From: Streptomyces sp. NBC_00442
Lineage (GTDB): Bacteria > Actinomycetota > Actinomycetes > Streptomycetales > Streptomycetaceae
Direction: 5' to 3'
Length of the DNA stretch: 64,000 bases
NCBI RefSeq assembly: GCF_036014195.1
Contig: NZ_CP107918.1
Location: 6,944,001-7,008,000, forward strand
Below, one piece after another: positions 1 to 9,955 of this stretch (its first letter is position 1; each line of letters begins with the position of its first letter). The notes beneath the pieces are model-generated. The model had not been told where the DNA came from. It made no database searches and worked only from the letters and a program-made list of their open reading frames with translations. The position numbers were made by a program, and so were the translations under genes.

Positions 1-3000
1 AGGTCGCCGGCGCCACCCGTGACGAGCACCGCGCCGTCCGCCCTCACGAACTGCCGCTGCCGGGCCGGGACCAGGACCACCTTGCCCACGTGCCGCGCCT
101 GGGCGATGAAGCGCAGCCCGTCGGAGGTGTGGGTCATGGGGAAGGACCTCAGCGGCAGCGGCACCAGCTTGCCCTGGCCGAACAGCTCGGCGATGGAGAC
201 CAGCATCCGCTGGATGAGGTCGGGGCCCGCCTCGGGCAGGTTGTAGACGGTGTAGGTCACACCCGGGTGGCTCCGGTCGACGGCCGCCTGCTCGCGCACA
301 TCGATCTTGCCCATCTCCAGGAACCTCCCGCCGCTGCCCAGCATGCCGAGGCCGGCGTCGATGAACTCGGTGGCCAGGGAGTTCAGGACGACGTCGAAGC
401 TCCCGCGGGTCTCCCCGCCGCCGGCGCTCCGGGCGAAGTGCTCGACGAACCCCAAGTCGCGCGAGGACGCCAAGTGGGCGTCGTCCAGGCCGAGTTCGCG
501 CAGCGCCGGCCATTTGGGCTCGCTCGCGGTGCCGTACACCTCGGCGCCGTGGAGCTGCGCCAGCTGCACCGCGGCCATGCCCACGCCGCCGGCCGCGGCG
601 TGGATCAGGACCCGCTCGCCCGGCCGCAGCGCGCCCAGCTCGTGCAGGCCGTACCAGGCGGTGAGGAAGGTCATCGGGATGGTGGCGGCCTCCTCGAAGG
701 TGAGGTGCTCGGGCATGCGCACCACCTGGCGCGCGTCCGTCACGACCTCGGAGGCGAAGGAGCCCCGGGCCAGGCCGAGCACGGCGTCGCCGACCTTCAC
801 CTGGTCGACGCTGCCGCCGACTTCGGTGACCACACCCGCGAACTCCAGGCCGAACGCCGGGATCTCCACCATCCCGAGGGCGTTGAGGACGTCGAGGAAG
901 TTCACCCCGGCGGCCCGCACCTCGGCCCGGATCTCACCCGACGCGAGGGCCCGCTCCGGCAGCGGCGTGACCTTCAACGGCTCGTCCAGACGGCCCTTGG
1001 CGGCGATCTCCAACTGCCAGCGGCCCTCGGCCGGGAGCTCCAGGTCGCGGGCCGAACCCACCCGCAGCAGCTGCGGCACCAGCACCTCGCCGCGCCGCAG
1101 CGCGCACTCCGGCTCGGCTTCCAGCATCAGCGCGGCGGGCAGCGCCGCGCGGTCCGCCTCCTGCTCGCCCAGGTCGATCAGGCGAAGCCCCAGCTCGGGG
1201 TGTTCATTGCGTGCGGTCCGCAGCAGACCCCACAGCGGGCCCGCACCCAGACCGGACACCATGTCGTCGGCGCCGGTGCCCACCGCACGACGGGTGACCC
1301 AGACCAGGGGCGTGCGGAACTCCCCGTCCACCGCTTTCTGGAGCTGTGCGAGCCCCGTGGCGGCGAACGCGTGGGCCTGGGCGGGCACGTCCGCGTCGGA
1401 GTCCCACAGACACACGAGGCCGTCCAGGTCCTCGGCGTCCTGCAGCTCCCGGACCTTGATGACCTGGATGCCGGCGCGGGCGAGGACCGTCTTGACCTCG
1501 CGCTCCCACGCGACGTTCCCGACCGGGGCCATCAGGCCCCAGGAGCCTCCCAGTTCGACGTCGGAGGTGTCGGCGGGCCGCCAGTCGACATCGAACTGGA
1601 ACCGGTCCACCCCCGCGGCGGCGAGACGGCGCAGCACGGCCCGGTCCACCCGTCGCGCGTGCAGCCGGTGCAGCCGGCCGACCGGGACGCCGTCGCCGTC
1701 GTGGATGTCGAGCGAGGCCCAGAACTCGCCGTCACCCAGCTCGAATGCGGCGACCCGCACCCAGATCTCCGACAGGCCCTTGACGCGCAGCGAAAGGCGC
1801 TCCGCCTCGAACGGCACGAACAGGTCGTCGCCGGTGCGGTTCTGCAGCCGCTGTGTCAGGAGCAGCGAGTGCATCGCCGAGTCCAGCAGCGCGGGATGGA
1901 GAACGTAGCCGGCGGCGGAATGCTGCGCGTCCTCCGGCAGCGCGGCCCTCGCCCACACCTCCCCGCCGACGTGCCATGCCTCCTTGATGCCCTGGAACGT
2001 CGGCCCGTAGCCGTAGCCGAGGGCGTCCAGGTCGCGGTAGAGGGCGGACGCGTCGAGGGGCTCGGCGCCGGGCGGCGGCACCGTCACCGACGCGCCGGCG
2101 GCGGCCCGCTCCGCGGGCGTGAGACGGCCCTCGGCGTGCAACTGCCAGGCACCGTCCTCGCCTTCGGGTGCGCTGTAGACCTGGACGGGGCGGCTCTCGC
2201 CGATCCTCGGGCCCACCGTGACCTGCATCCGCACCGGCACCCCGGAGGCGAGCACCAGCGGCGAGGCGATGACGACGTCCGACAGGTCCCACTCGCCGTC
2301 GTGCGCGGCGTCGCCCGCCGCCCGCATGGCCTCGAAGAAGGCCGTGCCCGGCATCAGCACGGCGTCCATCACCCGGTGCTCTCGCACCCACACTGGCTGA
2401 TCGGCCGCCACCACATTGGTGAACAGCGACAGTTCGGTGCCGGCGATCTCCACCCCGCCGCCCAGCAGCGCGTGCCCGGTGGGGTTCAGACCGGCGCCGA
2501 TCTCGCGGGACATCGGCGGCTCGAACCAGAACCGCTCGCGCTGGAAGGCGTAGGTCGGCAGGTCCACCCGGGCCCCGCCGAACGGCGTGAAGTAGCCGTC
2601 CCAGTCGACCGGGACGCCCCGCACGTGCAGCTCGGCCAGGCCCCGCTGGACGACCGTGGCGCCGTTCTTGCCCGGCGCGCACGACGGTACCCACGACACC
2701 GGGCCCTCGTCGGCCAGGCAGGCCGCGCCGAGACCGGAGAGCACGGGGCGCGGGCCGAGCTCGAGGAAGGTGTTCGCGCCCTCGCGGCGCAGGCTGCGCA
2801 TCCCGTCGCTGAAGCGGACCGCCCGGCGCACCTGGCGGACCCAGTAGCCGGGCTGCTCCAGTTCGCCCGGGGCCGCGAGCTCGCCGGTGAGGCTGCTGAC
2901 GAGGGGGATCACGGCGGGTCCGTAGCCGACGCCCTGCGCCACGGCCCGGAACTCGTCGAGCATGGCGTCCATGTGGTGCGAGTGGAAGGCGTGCGACACC

Positions 3001-6000
3001 GTGAGTCGCTTGGCCCTGCGGCCCCGTTCCGTGAAGTGCGCGCCGATCGCCGCGACGGCGTCGGTGTCACCGGAAACCACGGTCTGGGTGGGGGTGTTGA
3101 GCCCCGCGACGTCCAGTTTCCCGCGCAGCCCGAGCGCGTCGAGGGCGGCCTCCGCCTCATCGCCGGTGGCTTCGAGGGACACCATGGCGCCGTCGCGGGC
3201 GGGCAGCGCCTGCATCAGACGACCGCGGGCCGCGACGAGCCGGCACGCGTCGTCCAGGTCGAACACTCCCGCCACATGGGCGGCGGCCAGCTCGCCGATG
3301 CTGTGCCCGAGCAGCAGCTCGGGTCGCACCCCCCAGCTCTCCCACAGCCGCCACAGCGCGACCTGGAGGGCGAACAGGGCGGGCTGGGTGAAGTCGGTGC
3401 GGTGCAGCAGCTCCTCCTCCGCGCTGCCCGGAGCGGCCCACATCACCTCCAGGAGAGGTTTGTCGAGGCCGGTGAAGCGCGCGGCGATCCCGTCCAGCGC
3501 CTCGCGGAAGACCGGGTGGACGTCGTAGATGTCCTTGCCCATGCCCGCCATCTGGCTGCCCTGGCCCGTGAAGAGCAGGGCCAGGCGGGGTTCCTCGGCA
3601 TGGTTCCCGGTGCGCACCGACTCCGCGGGCAGCTCCCCGGTGCGGGCGAACGAGGCCAGTTTGTCGAGGAGTTCGGCCTTGTCCTTGACCGGGAGCACCA
3701 GCCGGCGGCGGAAGTGACTGCGCGTGGTGGCCAGCGAGCGGGCCACGTCACCGAGGCGGTCCTGGATGTTCATGCCCAGGTGCAGGTGCAGGTTCTCCGC
3801 CTGCCGGCGCAGCGCGGCGTCACTGTGCCCGGACACGACGAACGGCACGGTGGGCGGCAGCGGCGCCGGCGCGGTCTCCTCGGCGGTTCGCCCGGCCGGC
3901 CGCGGCGGCTCCTCCACGATCACGTGGGCGTTGGTGCCGCCGATGCCGAACGAGCTGACGCCCGCGCGGCGCGGCACGTCCTTCGCCGGCCAGGGGCGCC
4001 GGTCCCGGACCAGCGCCATGCCGGCGCCCTCCCAGTCCACGGCGGGGGTGGGCTCGGCGATGTGCAGGGTCTTGGGAAGCGTGTCGTGGCGCATGGCAAG
4101 CACGACCTTCATCACGCCGGCCAGGCCCGCGGCGGCCTGCGTGTGACCGAGGTTGGACTTGGCGGAACCGACCCACAGCGGCTCCGCGTGGGAGTGGCTG
4201 CCGCCGAAGACCTCGCCGAGCGCGGTGCCCTCGATGGGGTCGCCCAGCTTGGTGCCGGTGCCGTGCGCCTCCAGGTAGTCGATGTCGTCCGGCTGAAGCC
4301 CGGAGGCGGCCAGGGCGGCCCGGATGACACGCTGCTGCGCGGGGCCGCTGGGCGTGGTGAGGCTGGCGGCGTGGCCGTCGTGGTTGACGGCGGTGCCGCG
4401 CAGCACGGCCAGCACGGGGTCGCCGTCGCGCTGGGCGTCGGAGAGCCGCTTGAGGACGACCGCGGCGGACCCCTCGCTCCAGCCCGTGCCATCGGTGTCG
4501 GAGGAGAACGACCGGCAGCGGCCGTCGGCCGACATGCCGCGCAGGCGGCTGAACTCGACGTGCAGTTCGGGGGTGAGCATCAGGCTCACACCGGCCGACA
4601 CCGCCAGATCGCACTCGCCGTTGCGCAGCGCGTTGCACGCGAGGTGGGTGGTGACCAGGGAGGAGGAGCAGGCCGTGTCCAGGGTGAGGGTCGGGCCTTC
4701 GAGGCCGAACACGTACGACACCCGGCCCGACATGGTGCCGCCCGCGGAACCCGGGCCCACATAGCCGTCGAGGTCGGTGAGCGTGCCGGCCATGGTGAGC
4801 CCGTACTCGTGGTACGCCGAGCTCTTGCCCACACCGATGAACGCGCCGGTCTGGCTGCCGCGCAGCTGGTCCAGTGTGTACCCGGCCCGCTCGAACGCCT
4901 CCCAGGTGGTCTCCAGGACCATGCGCTGCATGGGTTCGAGGGAGCGGGCCTCGCGCGGGGAGATCCCGAAGAAGGGGGCGTCGAAGAGATCGATGGGGCC
5001 GACGAACCCGCCCCGGCTGCAGTACGAGGTGCCGGGCACGTCCGGGTCGGGGTCGTACAGGGCCTCGGCGTCCCAGCGGTCCTTGGGGACCTCGACGATG
5101 CCGTCCCCGCCGCGCTCCAGCAATTCCCAGTATTCCTCGGGGGTGTTGGCGTCGCCGGGCAGGCGGCAGGCCATGCCGATGACGGCGATGGGTTCGTCCT
5201 GGACGGCGTGCCTGCGGTCGGGCACGGCCCCCCGGCCCGTATTCGTCGCGCCGGCCAGATAGGCGGCCAGGGACTTGACGGTGAAGTGCTCGAACAGCTT
5301 GGCGCCGAAGACCGGCCGCCCGAGGAGCTCTTCGAGGCGGGTCTGGACGCGGACGACCCGCAGCGAGTTGCCGCCGATCTCGAAGAAGTTCTGGTTGACG
5401 CCGATCCGGTCGTGGCCGAGCACCTCGGCCCAGACGGCGATGATGTCCCGCTCCAGCTCGGTGGCGGGTCTGGCGGACGCTTCGACCTCCACCACGGGGT
5501 CCGGCAGGGCCTTCTCGTCGATCTTGCCGTTGGGGGTCAGCGGGAACGCGTCCAGCTCCACGATGAACGCCGGGACCATGTATTCCGGCAGCCGCTCGGC
5601 CAGCCAGGGGCGCAGCACGCGGTGCAGCGGCGTCCTGGGCGGTTCGCCGACGGCGGGTGTGTTGGCGTAGCGGCGGGAAACGTCGAGGTCGGGGGCCCCG
5701 GCGGGGGGCGGGCTCAGGTCGGGGCGCGTGCCCGGCCGCCAGAACAGGGCGTCGCAGTACCAGGGGGAGCCCGAGCGGCCGGGCAGCAACGCCATGCCCA
5801 GGCCCGCCTGCTGGGCGGCGTCGGCGAGGTCGGCGGGGTCGGTCCAGGACGTGGGCGGCCGGGTGTCGGTGCCCTTGGCTCCCAGGGCCGGGGCGACCCG
5901 GCCGTATACCTCGGCGAGCCGGCCGTTGGGGATGTTGTTCAGGCGCAGCGGACGGTCGGTGACGGAGTCCAGCTCGGCGCGGAGCGCGGCCGGGCCGAAG

Positions 6001-8945
6001 CCGCCGGCCTGCCAGTCCTTCTCCGTCGCCGGCGCGGCGGCCCGTGCGTCCTCGCCGATGTGCAGGGTGACGTCGTAGCGGTAACGCGTCATCTCGTTGA
6101 CGTGGCGGCCGTCGCGCAGGGTGATGTCGACACGGGTGATCTGCGGGAACAAACGGGGCAGGTTCGCGAAGTAGTCGCGGCTGAGGACCAGTTCGCGTTC
6201 CGCGCGAATCCCGCGCTCGGTGCGGCGGGCCAGCTCGTCGGCGGTGAGGGCGCCGCTCTCGCCGTCCGCACGGAAGTCGGCCACGTCGGCGTGGAAGACG
6301 TCGAGCGTCGACAGGTCGCGTACGTCGCCGAGGAAGACGCGCCCGTTGGTGACGGCCCTGGTCGCCCAGGCGAGGACCGAGGTCAGGTAGTCGACATCGG
6401 GGAAGTACTGGGCCACCGAGTTGACGACCACCGTGTCGAAGGAGCCCCCGGCCACCTCGGGCAGGGCGTGGGCGGCGCGCTGTTCGCAGGTCACGTGCGG
6501 CAGCGACGCAAGGTGGCGCCGGGTCATGTCGACGGCCGCGGCGGAGGCGTCCACGGCGTGGTAGGTGCGGCAGTGCGGCGCCAGGCCGAACAGCATCAGA
6601 CCGCTGCCGGAGCCGATCTCGAAGACGTTCTCCGGCGCGTAGGAGAGGATGCGCCGCACCGAGCTCTGCTGCCAGTCGCGCATCTCCCCGTGGGAGAAGG
6701 GGAGCCCGTCGTAGCTGTTGCGCCAGCCCGCCAGGTTGAACGTGGCGTCGGCGCCGGGCTCGGAGGGAGCGCTGTCGCCGCCGGATTCGTAGGCGCGGTC
6801 CCATGCGGCGGCCCACTCGGCCAGGGCGGCGCCCTGGTCCACGGGGGCGGGACCGGCGCCGCCGGACGTCTCGCGGACGCAGTAGGCGACCAGGTGCTCG
6901 TCCCGGCCCACCACCACGGCGCGCCGGACCGACTCGTGGCGGCTGACGGCCGCCTCGACATCGGCCGGTTCGATGCGGTGGCCGCGCAGTTTGACCTGCC
7001 GGTCGTTGCGTCCGATGAGGGTGAGGCGGCCGGGGCCGGCGAAGCGCGCCAGGTCGCCGGTGCGGTACAGGGCGCCGGGACCGAAGGGGTTGTCGGCGAA
7101 GCGCAGCCGCGTCTGCTCGGGGTCGTTGCGGTAGCCGCGGGCCACCCCGGCGCCGCCGATGCACAGTTCACCCGGGAAACCGATCGGCACCGGCGCGAGG
7201 TTCTCGTCGAGGACGTAGACCTGGGTGTGGTCGATCGGACCGCCGACGAGGATCGCGTCCTCGTCGGCGCGGGCCGCCACCTCCCAGGCCGTGGACCACA
7301 CGGTGGTCTCGGTGGGGCCGTACATGTTCCACACCGAGAGCCCGTCCTGGGTGGTGAGCAGCCGGTCCGCCAGATCGCGGGGGAGCGCCTCACCGCCGCA
7401 CAGGATCTTCCTGAGCGTCGGGGTGCCCCGCCAGCCTCCGTCGAGCAGCAGCTGCCAGGTGGCGGGGGTGCCCTGCATCATCGTGATCGCGTGCCGCTCC
7501 AGCAGCCCGCTCAGCGCCTTCGCGTCGAGCGTCTCCTGGGCTCGGGCGATGACCGTGGTCGCGCCGCAGAGCAGCGGCAGGAACAGTTCGAGTACGGAGA
7601 TGTCGAAGGACACCGTGGTGACCGCGAGGAGCCGGTCGTCGCCTGCGCACCCCGGGCGCCGGCGCATGGCGGCGAGGAAGGCGGTGAGGGCGCCGTGGGT
7701 GATCTCGACTCCCTTGGGGCGGCCTGTGGAGCCCGAGGTGTAGATGACGTACGCCAGATCGTCGGCGCGCACCTCGACCGCCAGGGTGCGCCCGGCGTCC
7801 CGCTCGCCGCCCGCGTCGACGCTCACGCAGCGGGTGCTCCAGGCGGCGAGGGCGGTGGGTACCGCGGCGGGGGTGACGATGAGACGGGGGTCCGCGTCGT
7901 CGAGCATCTGGCGGATGCGCTCGGCCGGGAACCGGGGGTCGACTGGCACGTAGGCCGCGCCCGTCCTCAGGACGGCGAGGAGGGCGACGACGAGGTCGAT
8001 CGAGCGGTCCAGGGCCACGCCCACGAGGTCGCCCCGGCCCACGCCCCGCTCGCTCAGCTCCCGCGCGAGCCGGCCGGAGCGGGTGTCGAGCTCGGCGTAG
8101 GTCAGGCTGTCGTCCGCGCACACCAGCGCGGTGTCCTCGGCGTGGTCGCGAGCGGCCTCCTCGAAGAGCTGGGGCAGGCCCTGTCCGGGAAGCGGCGCGG
8201 AGGCGCCGGTGTCGTTGAACTCATCTACGAGCAGCGCGAGTTCGTCCGCTTCGAGCAGGTCGACGGCGGCCGGACGCAGCTCGCCGGCCGCGGCGAGACG
8301 GCCGCACCACGCGGCGAACTGCCCGGCCAGCCGGGTCACGTCCTCGGCGGACAGGCGCGCGGCGTCGTGGTGCAGTGCGACGAGCGCGCCGCCCTCGGAT
8401 CCGTCCTGCTGGACGTGCAGTTCCAGCTTCGGCCGGTGGCCGTCGGGCTCGACGGCATCGCGGTCGCCCCAGGAGATCAGCACGTCCGGTGTGAGCGCGC
8501 CGCTGGCCCAGCGTTCCCGGAGCGCCTCGTCCCGGCCGACCGCGTCGCGGCGGATCCATCCACGGTCCTGCCCGCTGGTGAACTCCTCGCGCACGGTCCG
8601 CAGGTTGTCCGCGACCGTCGCGCCGGCGTCGATACGGCACGGCAGGGGCAGCCATGCGGCGAACAGGTCGCGGTGTGCGGCGTCAACTCCCTTGCGGGGG
8701 GCGGCGACCGCGAGATGGACGTCCTGCTGCCCGCCCGCCCGGCCGAGGAAGAGGGCGAGGGCGCCCGCGAGGTGGGCGGCGGCCGCCGCGGAGGCGTCCA
8801 GGCCGTCCTCGTGACCGAGGTGCGGGACAGGACAGCGTACGAGGACGGGATCCGGCCGCCGCGCGCTCCCCGCGAGGTCGGGCGCGGTCTTCGGGCGGGG
8901 TCCGGGGTAGGGCAGCCGGCAGGGGTGGTCGCCGGCCTCGATCAG
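1..8945 (-). CDS. Hybrid NRPS-PKS megasynthase, 5' part only (C'-A-nMT-T-KS-AT-DH-ER-KR...)
   Basis: One minus-strand frame stays open from about 8975 past position 1. In order it shows: the C-terminal lobe of a condensation domain (about 8970-8200, from RWRARL; the HHxxxDG half is absent); an adenylation domain (YVIYTSGSTGRPKG near 7730, FDISVLELF, NMYGPTETT near 7320); an N-methyltransferase inserted after LRGHRIEP (VFEIGSGSGL near 6610, NSVAQYFP, GDVRDL); the A-domain tail (LTPNGKID near 5530); a carrier with GGNSL (Ser near 5358); KS with DTACSSS, EAHGTGT and KSNLGH; AT with GHSIGE and HAFH, the malonyl-type motif; DH with HRVMDAVLMP, Asp where the usual motif has Gly; ER with HAAAGGVGMAAVQ; and VTGGAGDL, the start of a KR, at the window edge. 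The selectivity residues I can align read D-I-L-(Q/G)-L-G-M-V, close to the glycine code. It probably loads an N-methylated amino acid and extends it once with malonate, fully reduced if the KR is active. The start is undecided: CTG at 8945 overlaps the formyltransferase stop, and no ATG, GTG or TTG is nearby. Confidence 0.93.
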   Translation of the reverse strand, partial: MIEAGDHPCRLPYPGPRPKTAPDLAGSARRPDPVLVRCPVPHLGHEDGLDASAAAAAHLAGALALFLGRAGGQQDVHLAVAAPRKGVDAAHRDLFAAWLPLPCRIDAGATVADNLRTVREEFTSGQDRGWIRRDAVGRDEALRERWASGALTPDVLISWGDRDAVEPDGHRPKLELHVQQDGSEGGALVALHHDAARLSAEDVTRLAGQFAAWCGRLAAAGELRPAAVDLLEADELALLVDEFNDTGASAPLPGQGLPQLFEEAARDHAEDTALVCADDSLTYAELDTRSGRLARELSERGVGRGDLVGVALDRSIDLVVALLAVLRTGAAYVPVDPRFPAERIRQMLDDADPRLIVTPAAVPTALAAWSTRCVSVDAGGERDAGRTLAVEVRADDLAYVIYTSGSTGRPKGVEITHGALTAFLAAMRRRPGCAGDDRLLAVTTVSFDISVLELFLPLLCGATTVIARAQETLDAKALSGLLERHAITMMQGTPATWQLLLDGGWRGTPTLRKILCGGEALPRDLADRLLTTQDGLSVWNMYGPTETTVWSTAWEVAARADEDAILVGGPIDHTQVYVLDENLAPVPIGFPGELCIGGAGVARGYRNDPEQTRLRFADNPFGPGALYRTGDLARFAGPGRLTLIGRNDRQVKLRGHRIEPADVEAAVSRHESVRRAVVVGRDEHLVAYCVRETSGGAGPAPVDQGAALAEWAAAWDRAYESGGDSAPSEPGADATFNLAGWRNSYDGLPFSHGEMRDWQQSSVRRILSYAPENVFEIGSGSGLMLFGLAPHCRTYHAVDASAAAVDMTRRHLASLPHVTCEQRAAHALPEVAGGSFDTVVVNSVAQYFPDVDYLTSVLAWATRAVTNGRVFLGDVRDLSTLDVFHADVADFRADGESGALTADELARRTERGIRAERELVLSRDYFANLPRLFPQITRVDITLRDGRHVNEMTRYRYDVTLHIGEDARAAAPATEKDWQAGGFGPAALRAELDSVTDRPLRLNNIPNGRLAEVYGRVAPALGAKGTDTRPPTSWTDPADLADAAQQAGLGMALLPGRSGSPWYCDALFWRPGTRPDLSPPPAGAPDLDVSRRYANTPAVGEPPRTPLHRVLRPWLAERLPEYMVPAFIVELDAFPLTPNGKIDEKALPDPVVEVEASARPATELERDIIAVWAEVLGHDRIGVNQNFFEIGGNSLRVVRVQTRLEELLGRPVFGAKLFEHFTVKSLAAYLAGATNTGRGAVPDRRHAVQDEPIAVIGMACRLPGDANTPEEYWELLERGGDGIVEVPKDRWDAEALYDPDPDVPGTSYCSRGGFVGPIDLFDAPFFGISPREARSLEPMQRMVLETTWEAFERAGYTLDQLRGSQTGAFIGVGKSSAYHEYGLTMAGTLTDLDGYVGPGSAGGTMSGRVSYVFGLEGPTLTLDTACSSSLVTTHLACNALRNGECDLAVSAGVSLMLTPELHVEFSRLRGMSADGRCRSFSSDTDGTGWSEGSAAVVLKRLSDAQRDGDPVLAVLRGTAVNHDGHAASLTTPSGPAQQRVIRAALAASGLQPDDIDYLEAHGTGTKLGDPIEGTALGEVFGGSHSHAEPLWVGSAKSNLGHTQAAAGLAGVMKVVLAMRHDTLPKTLHIAEPTPAVDWEGAGMALVRDRRPWPAKDVPRRAGVSSFGIGGTNAHVIVEEPPRPAGRTAEETAPAPLPPTVPFVVSGHSDAALRRQAENLHLHLGMNIQDRLGDVARSLATTRSHFRRRLVLPVKDKAELLDKLASFARTGELPAESVRTGNHAEEPRLALLFTGQGSQMAGMGKDIYDVHPVFREALDGIAARFTGLDKPLLEVMWAAPGSAEEELLHRTDFTQPALFALQVALWRLWESWGVRPELLLGHSIGELAAAHVAGVFDLDDACRLVAARGRLMQALPARDGAMVSLEATGDEAEAALDALGLRGKLDVAGLNTPTQTVVSGDTDAVAAIGAHFTERGRRAKRLTVSHAFHSHHMDAMLDEFRAVAQGVGYGPAVIPLVSSLTGELAAPGELEQPGYWVRQVRRAVRFSDGMRSLRREGANTFLELGPRPVLSGLGAACLADEGPVSWVPSCAPGKNGATVVQRGLAELHVRGVPVDWDGYFTPFGGARVDLPTYAFQRERFWFEPPMSREIGAGLNPTGHALLGGGVEIAGTELSLFTNVVAADQPVWVREHRVMDAVLMPGTAFFEAMRAAGDAAHDGEWDLSDVVIASPLVLASGVPVRMQVTVGPRIGESRPVQVYSAPEGEDGAWQLHAEGRLTPAERAAAGASVTVPPPGAEPLDASALYRDLDALGYGYGPTFQGIKEAWHVGGEVWARAALPEDAQHSAAGYVLHPALLDSAMHSLLLTQRLQNRTGDDLFVPFEAERLSLRVKGLSEIWVRVAAFELGDGEFWASLDIHDGDGVPVGRLHRLHARRVDRAVLRRLAAAGVDRFQFDVDWRPADTSDVELGGSWGLMAPVGNVAWEREVKTVLARAGIQVIKVRELQDAEDLDGLVCLWDSDADVPAQAHAFAATGLAQLQKAVDGEFRTPLVWVTRRAVGTGADDMVSGLGAGPLWGLLRTARNEHPELGLRLIDLGEQEADRAALPAALMLEAEPECALRRGEVLVPQLLRVGSARDLELPAEGRWQLEIAAKGRLDEPLKVTPLPERALASGEIRAEVRAAGVNFLDVLNALGMVEIPAFGLEFAGVVTEVGGSVDQVKVGDAVLGLARGSFASEVVTDARQVVRMPEHLTFEEAATIPMTFLTAWYGLHELGALRPGERVLIHAAAGGVGMAAVQLAQLHGAEVYGTASEPKWPALRELGLDDAHLASSRDLGFVEHFARSAGGGETRGSFDVVLNSLATEFIDAGLGMLGSGGRFLEMGKIDVREQAAVDRSHPGVTYTVYNLPEAGPDLIQRMLVSIAELFGQGKLVPLPLRSFPMTHTSDGLRFIAQARHVGKVVLVPARQRQFVRADGAVLVTGGAGD

Positions 8946-9955
8946 ACGGGCACGCCAACGGGTGGCGGCCTTGAGGCCCTGAGGCCCGCGTCGGTGAGGC
9001 GCGCGCTCGCGTCCCCGCCCGGAACGTCCAGGACCGTACCGAGCGCAATTCCCATGGTCCTTGCGGCAGTTGAGCAGTCCAGCTCCTCGCCCTCCAGGGT
9101 GCACAGCCGGGTCAGGATGACGCTTCCGGCGCCCGTGGCCACCCGCAGGCCCGACGCATCGTCGCAGGAGAGGACCGTGCCGGGTGCGGCGGTGGCATCG
9201 TCCGGGGCGACGCCCCTGTCGACGCGGGCTTCCCGGACGGCGTGGACATGCCCGCCGAGTGCGATCTTGGGCCATACCAGCGGGCTCGCGAACGGGCCGT
9301 AGTCGGTGGCCCGGACCATGGCGGCGACGCGCTGCGCCGGCAGGCGCCAGTCGATGAGCCCCTCGGCGGGGAACTGGGTGTGCCGCGAGAAGTAGCGCCG
9401 CGCCGCCGTGTCCTGCGGGGTCGCCGTTTCGCGGCCCTGCGTGATGTCGTCGATCAGCGCGGCCAGACTGGCCACGGCCGCCTCGTCGCACTTCAGGCCG
9501 AGCGACAGCGCGGTGTCCTCGGGCCTGATCACCACCGGTACGCGGCCGAGCACCGCACCGCCGTCGACCGTCTCGGCCATGCGGTGCCAGGTGATGCCGT
9601 ACTCCCGCGCCTCCTCGGCGATGGCCCAGGACGGGGTGTGCAGGCCGGAGTAGTGGGGGAGCGGACCGTAGTGGTAGTTGACGGCGCCCCGCGTCGCGCA
9701 GTTCAGCAGCGCATCGGGCACCACCGCGTAGTTGCCGACGCTCAGCAGGAGGTCGCAGGTGAGCGTCGGTGCGAGCGCCACCGCTTCGGCGAGTTCGTGG
9801 TGCGCGATGCCCGCCTTGACCGCCCAGGCCCGCGCGGTGGCGTCCCCGGTCACCACGGCGGTGACGCGGTGCCCTTTCGCCACCAGTATCTCGCCGCAGC
9901 GGACGAGCACGCTGCCGCCGCCGATCAGGACGGAACTCAAAGAAGTCAAAGCCAT
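8942..9955 (-). CDS. Formyltransferase (Fmt-like) of the NRPS-PKS starter module
   Basis: A 337-residue protein of the methionyl-tRNA formyltransferase fold, expected to move a formyl group from formyl-tetrahydrofolate to an amino group. The catalytic triad is visible: Asn93 and His95 in NYHYGPLPHYSG and Asp131 in GITWHRMAETVDGG. A C-terminal OB-like lobe follows. Start at 9955 is supported by GGGGGAG six or so bases upstream; the frame could extend further but without coding character. It ends four bases into the next gene's frame (CTGA overlap). Position suggests it formylates the aminoacyl starter on the neighbouring synthetase, as the F domain does in linear gramicidin synthetase, rather than initiator tRNA. 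A housekeeping fmt is less likely because of the context and the absence of a def neighbour. It may really be the N-terminal domain of the synthetase, separated by a frameshift. Confidence 0.88.
   Translation of the reverse strand: MALTSLSSVLIGGGSVLVRCGEILVAKGHRVTAVVTGDATARAWAVKAGIAHHELAEAVALAPTLTCDLLLSVGNYAVVPDALLNCATRGAVNYHYGPLPHYSGLHTPSWAIAEEAREYGITWHRMAETVDGGAVLGRVPVVIRPEDTALSLGLKCDEAAVASLAALIDDITQGRETATPQDTAARRYFSRHTQFPAEGLIDWRLPAQRVAAMVRATDYGPFASPLVWPKIALGGHVHAVREARVDRGVAPDDATAAPGTVLSCDDASGLRVATGAGSVILTRLCTLEGEELDCSTAARTMGIALGTVLDVPGGDASARLTDAGLRASRPPPVGVPV

Noticed and set aside
3820..7164. A minus-strand frame of about 1,114 codons.
   Set aside because: It lies in another frame of the same synthetase gene; the real motifs (NMYGPTE, EIGSGSG, DTACSSS) occur in the frame that runs through the whole region.
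90..9302. A plus-strand open frame of about 3,070 codons.
   Set aside because: It is the codon-aligned antisense of the NRPS-PKS and formyltransferase genes; its translation is Gly/Ala/Arg/Val-rich with no domain motif, while the minus strand shows ten ordered domains.
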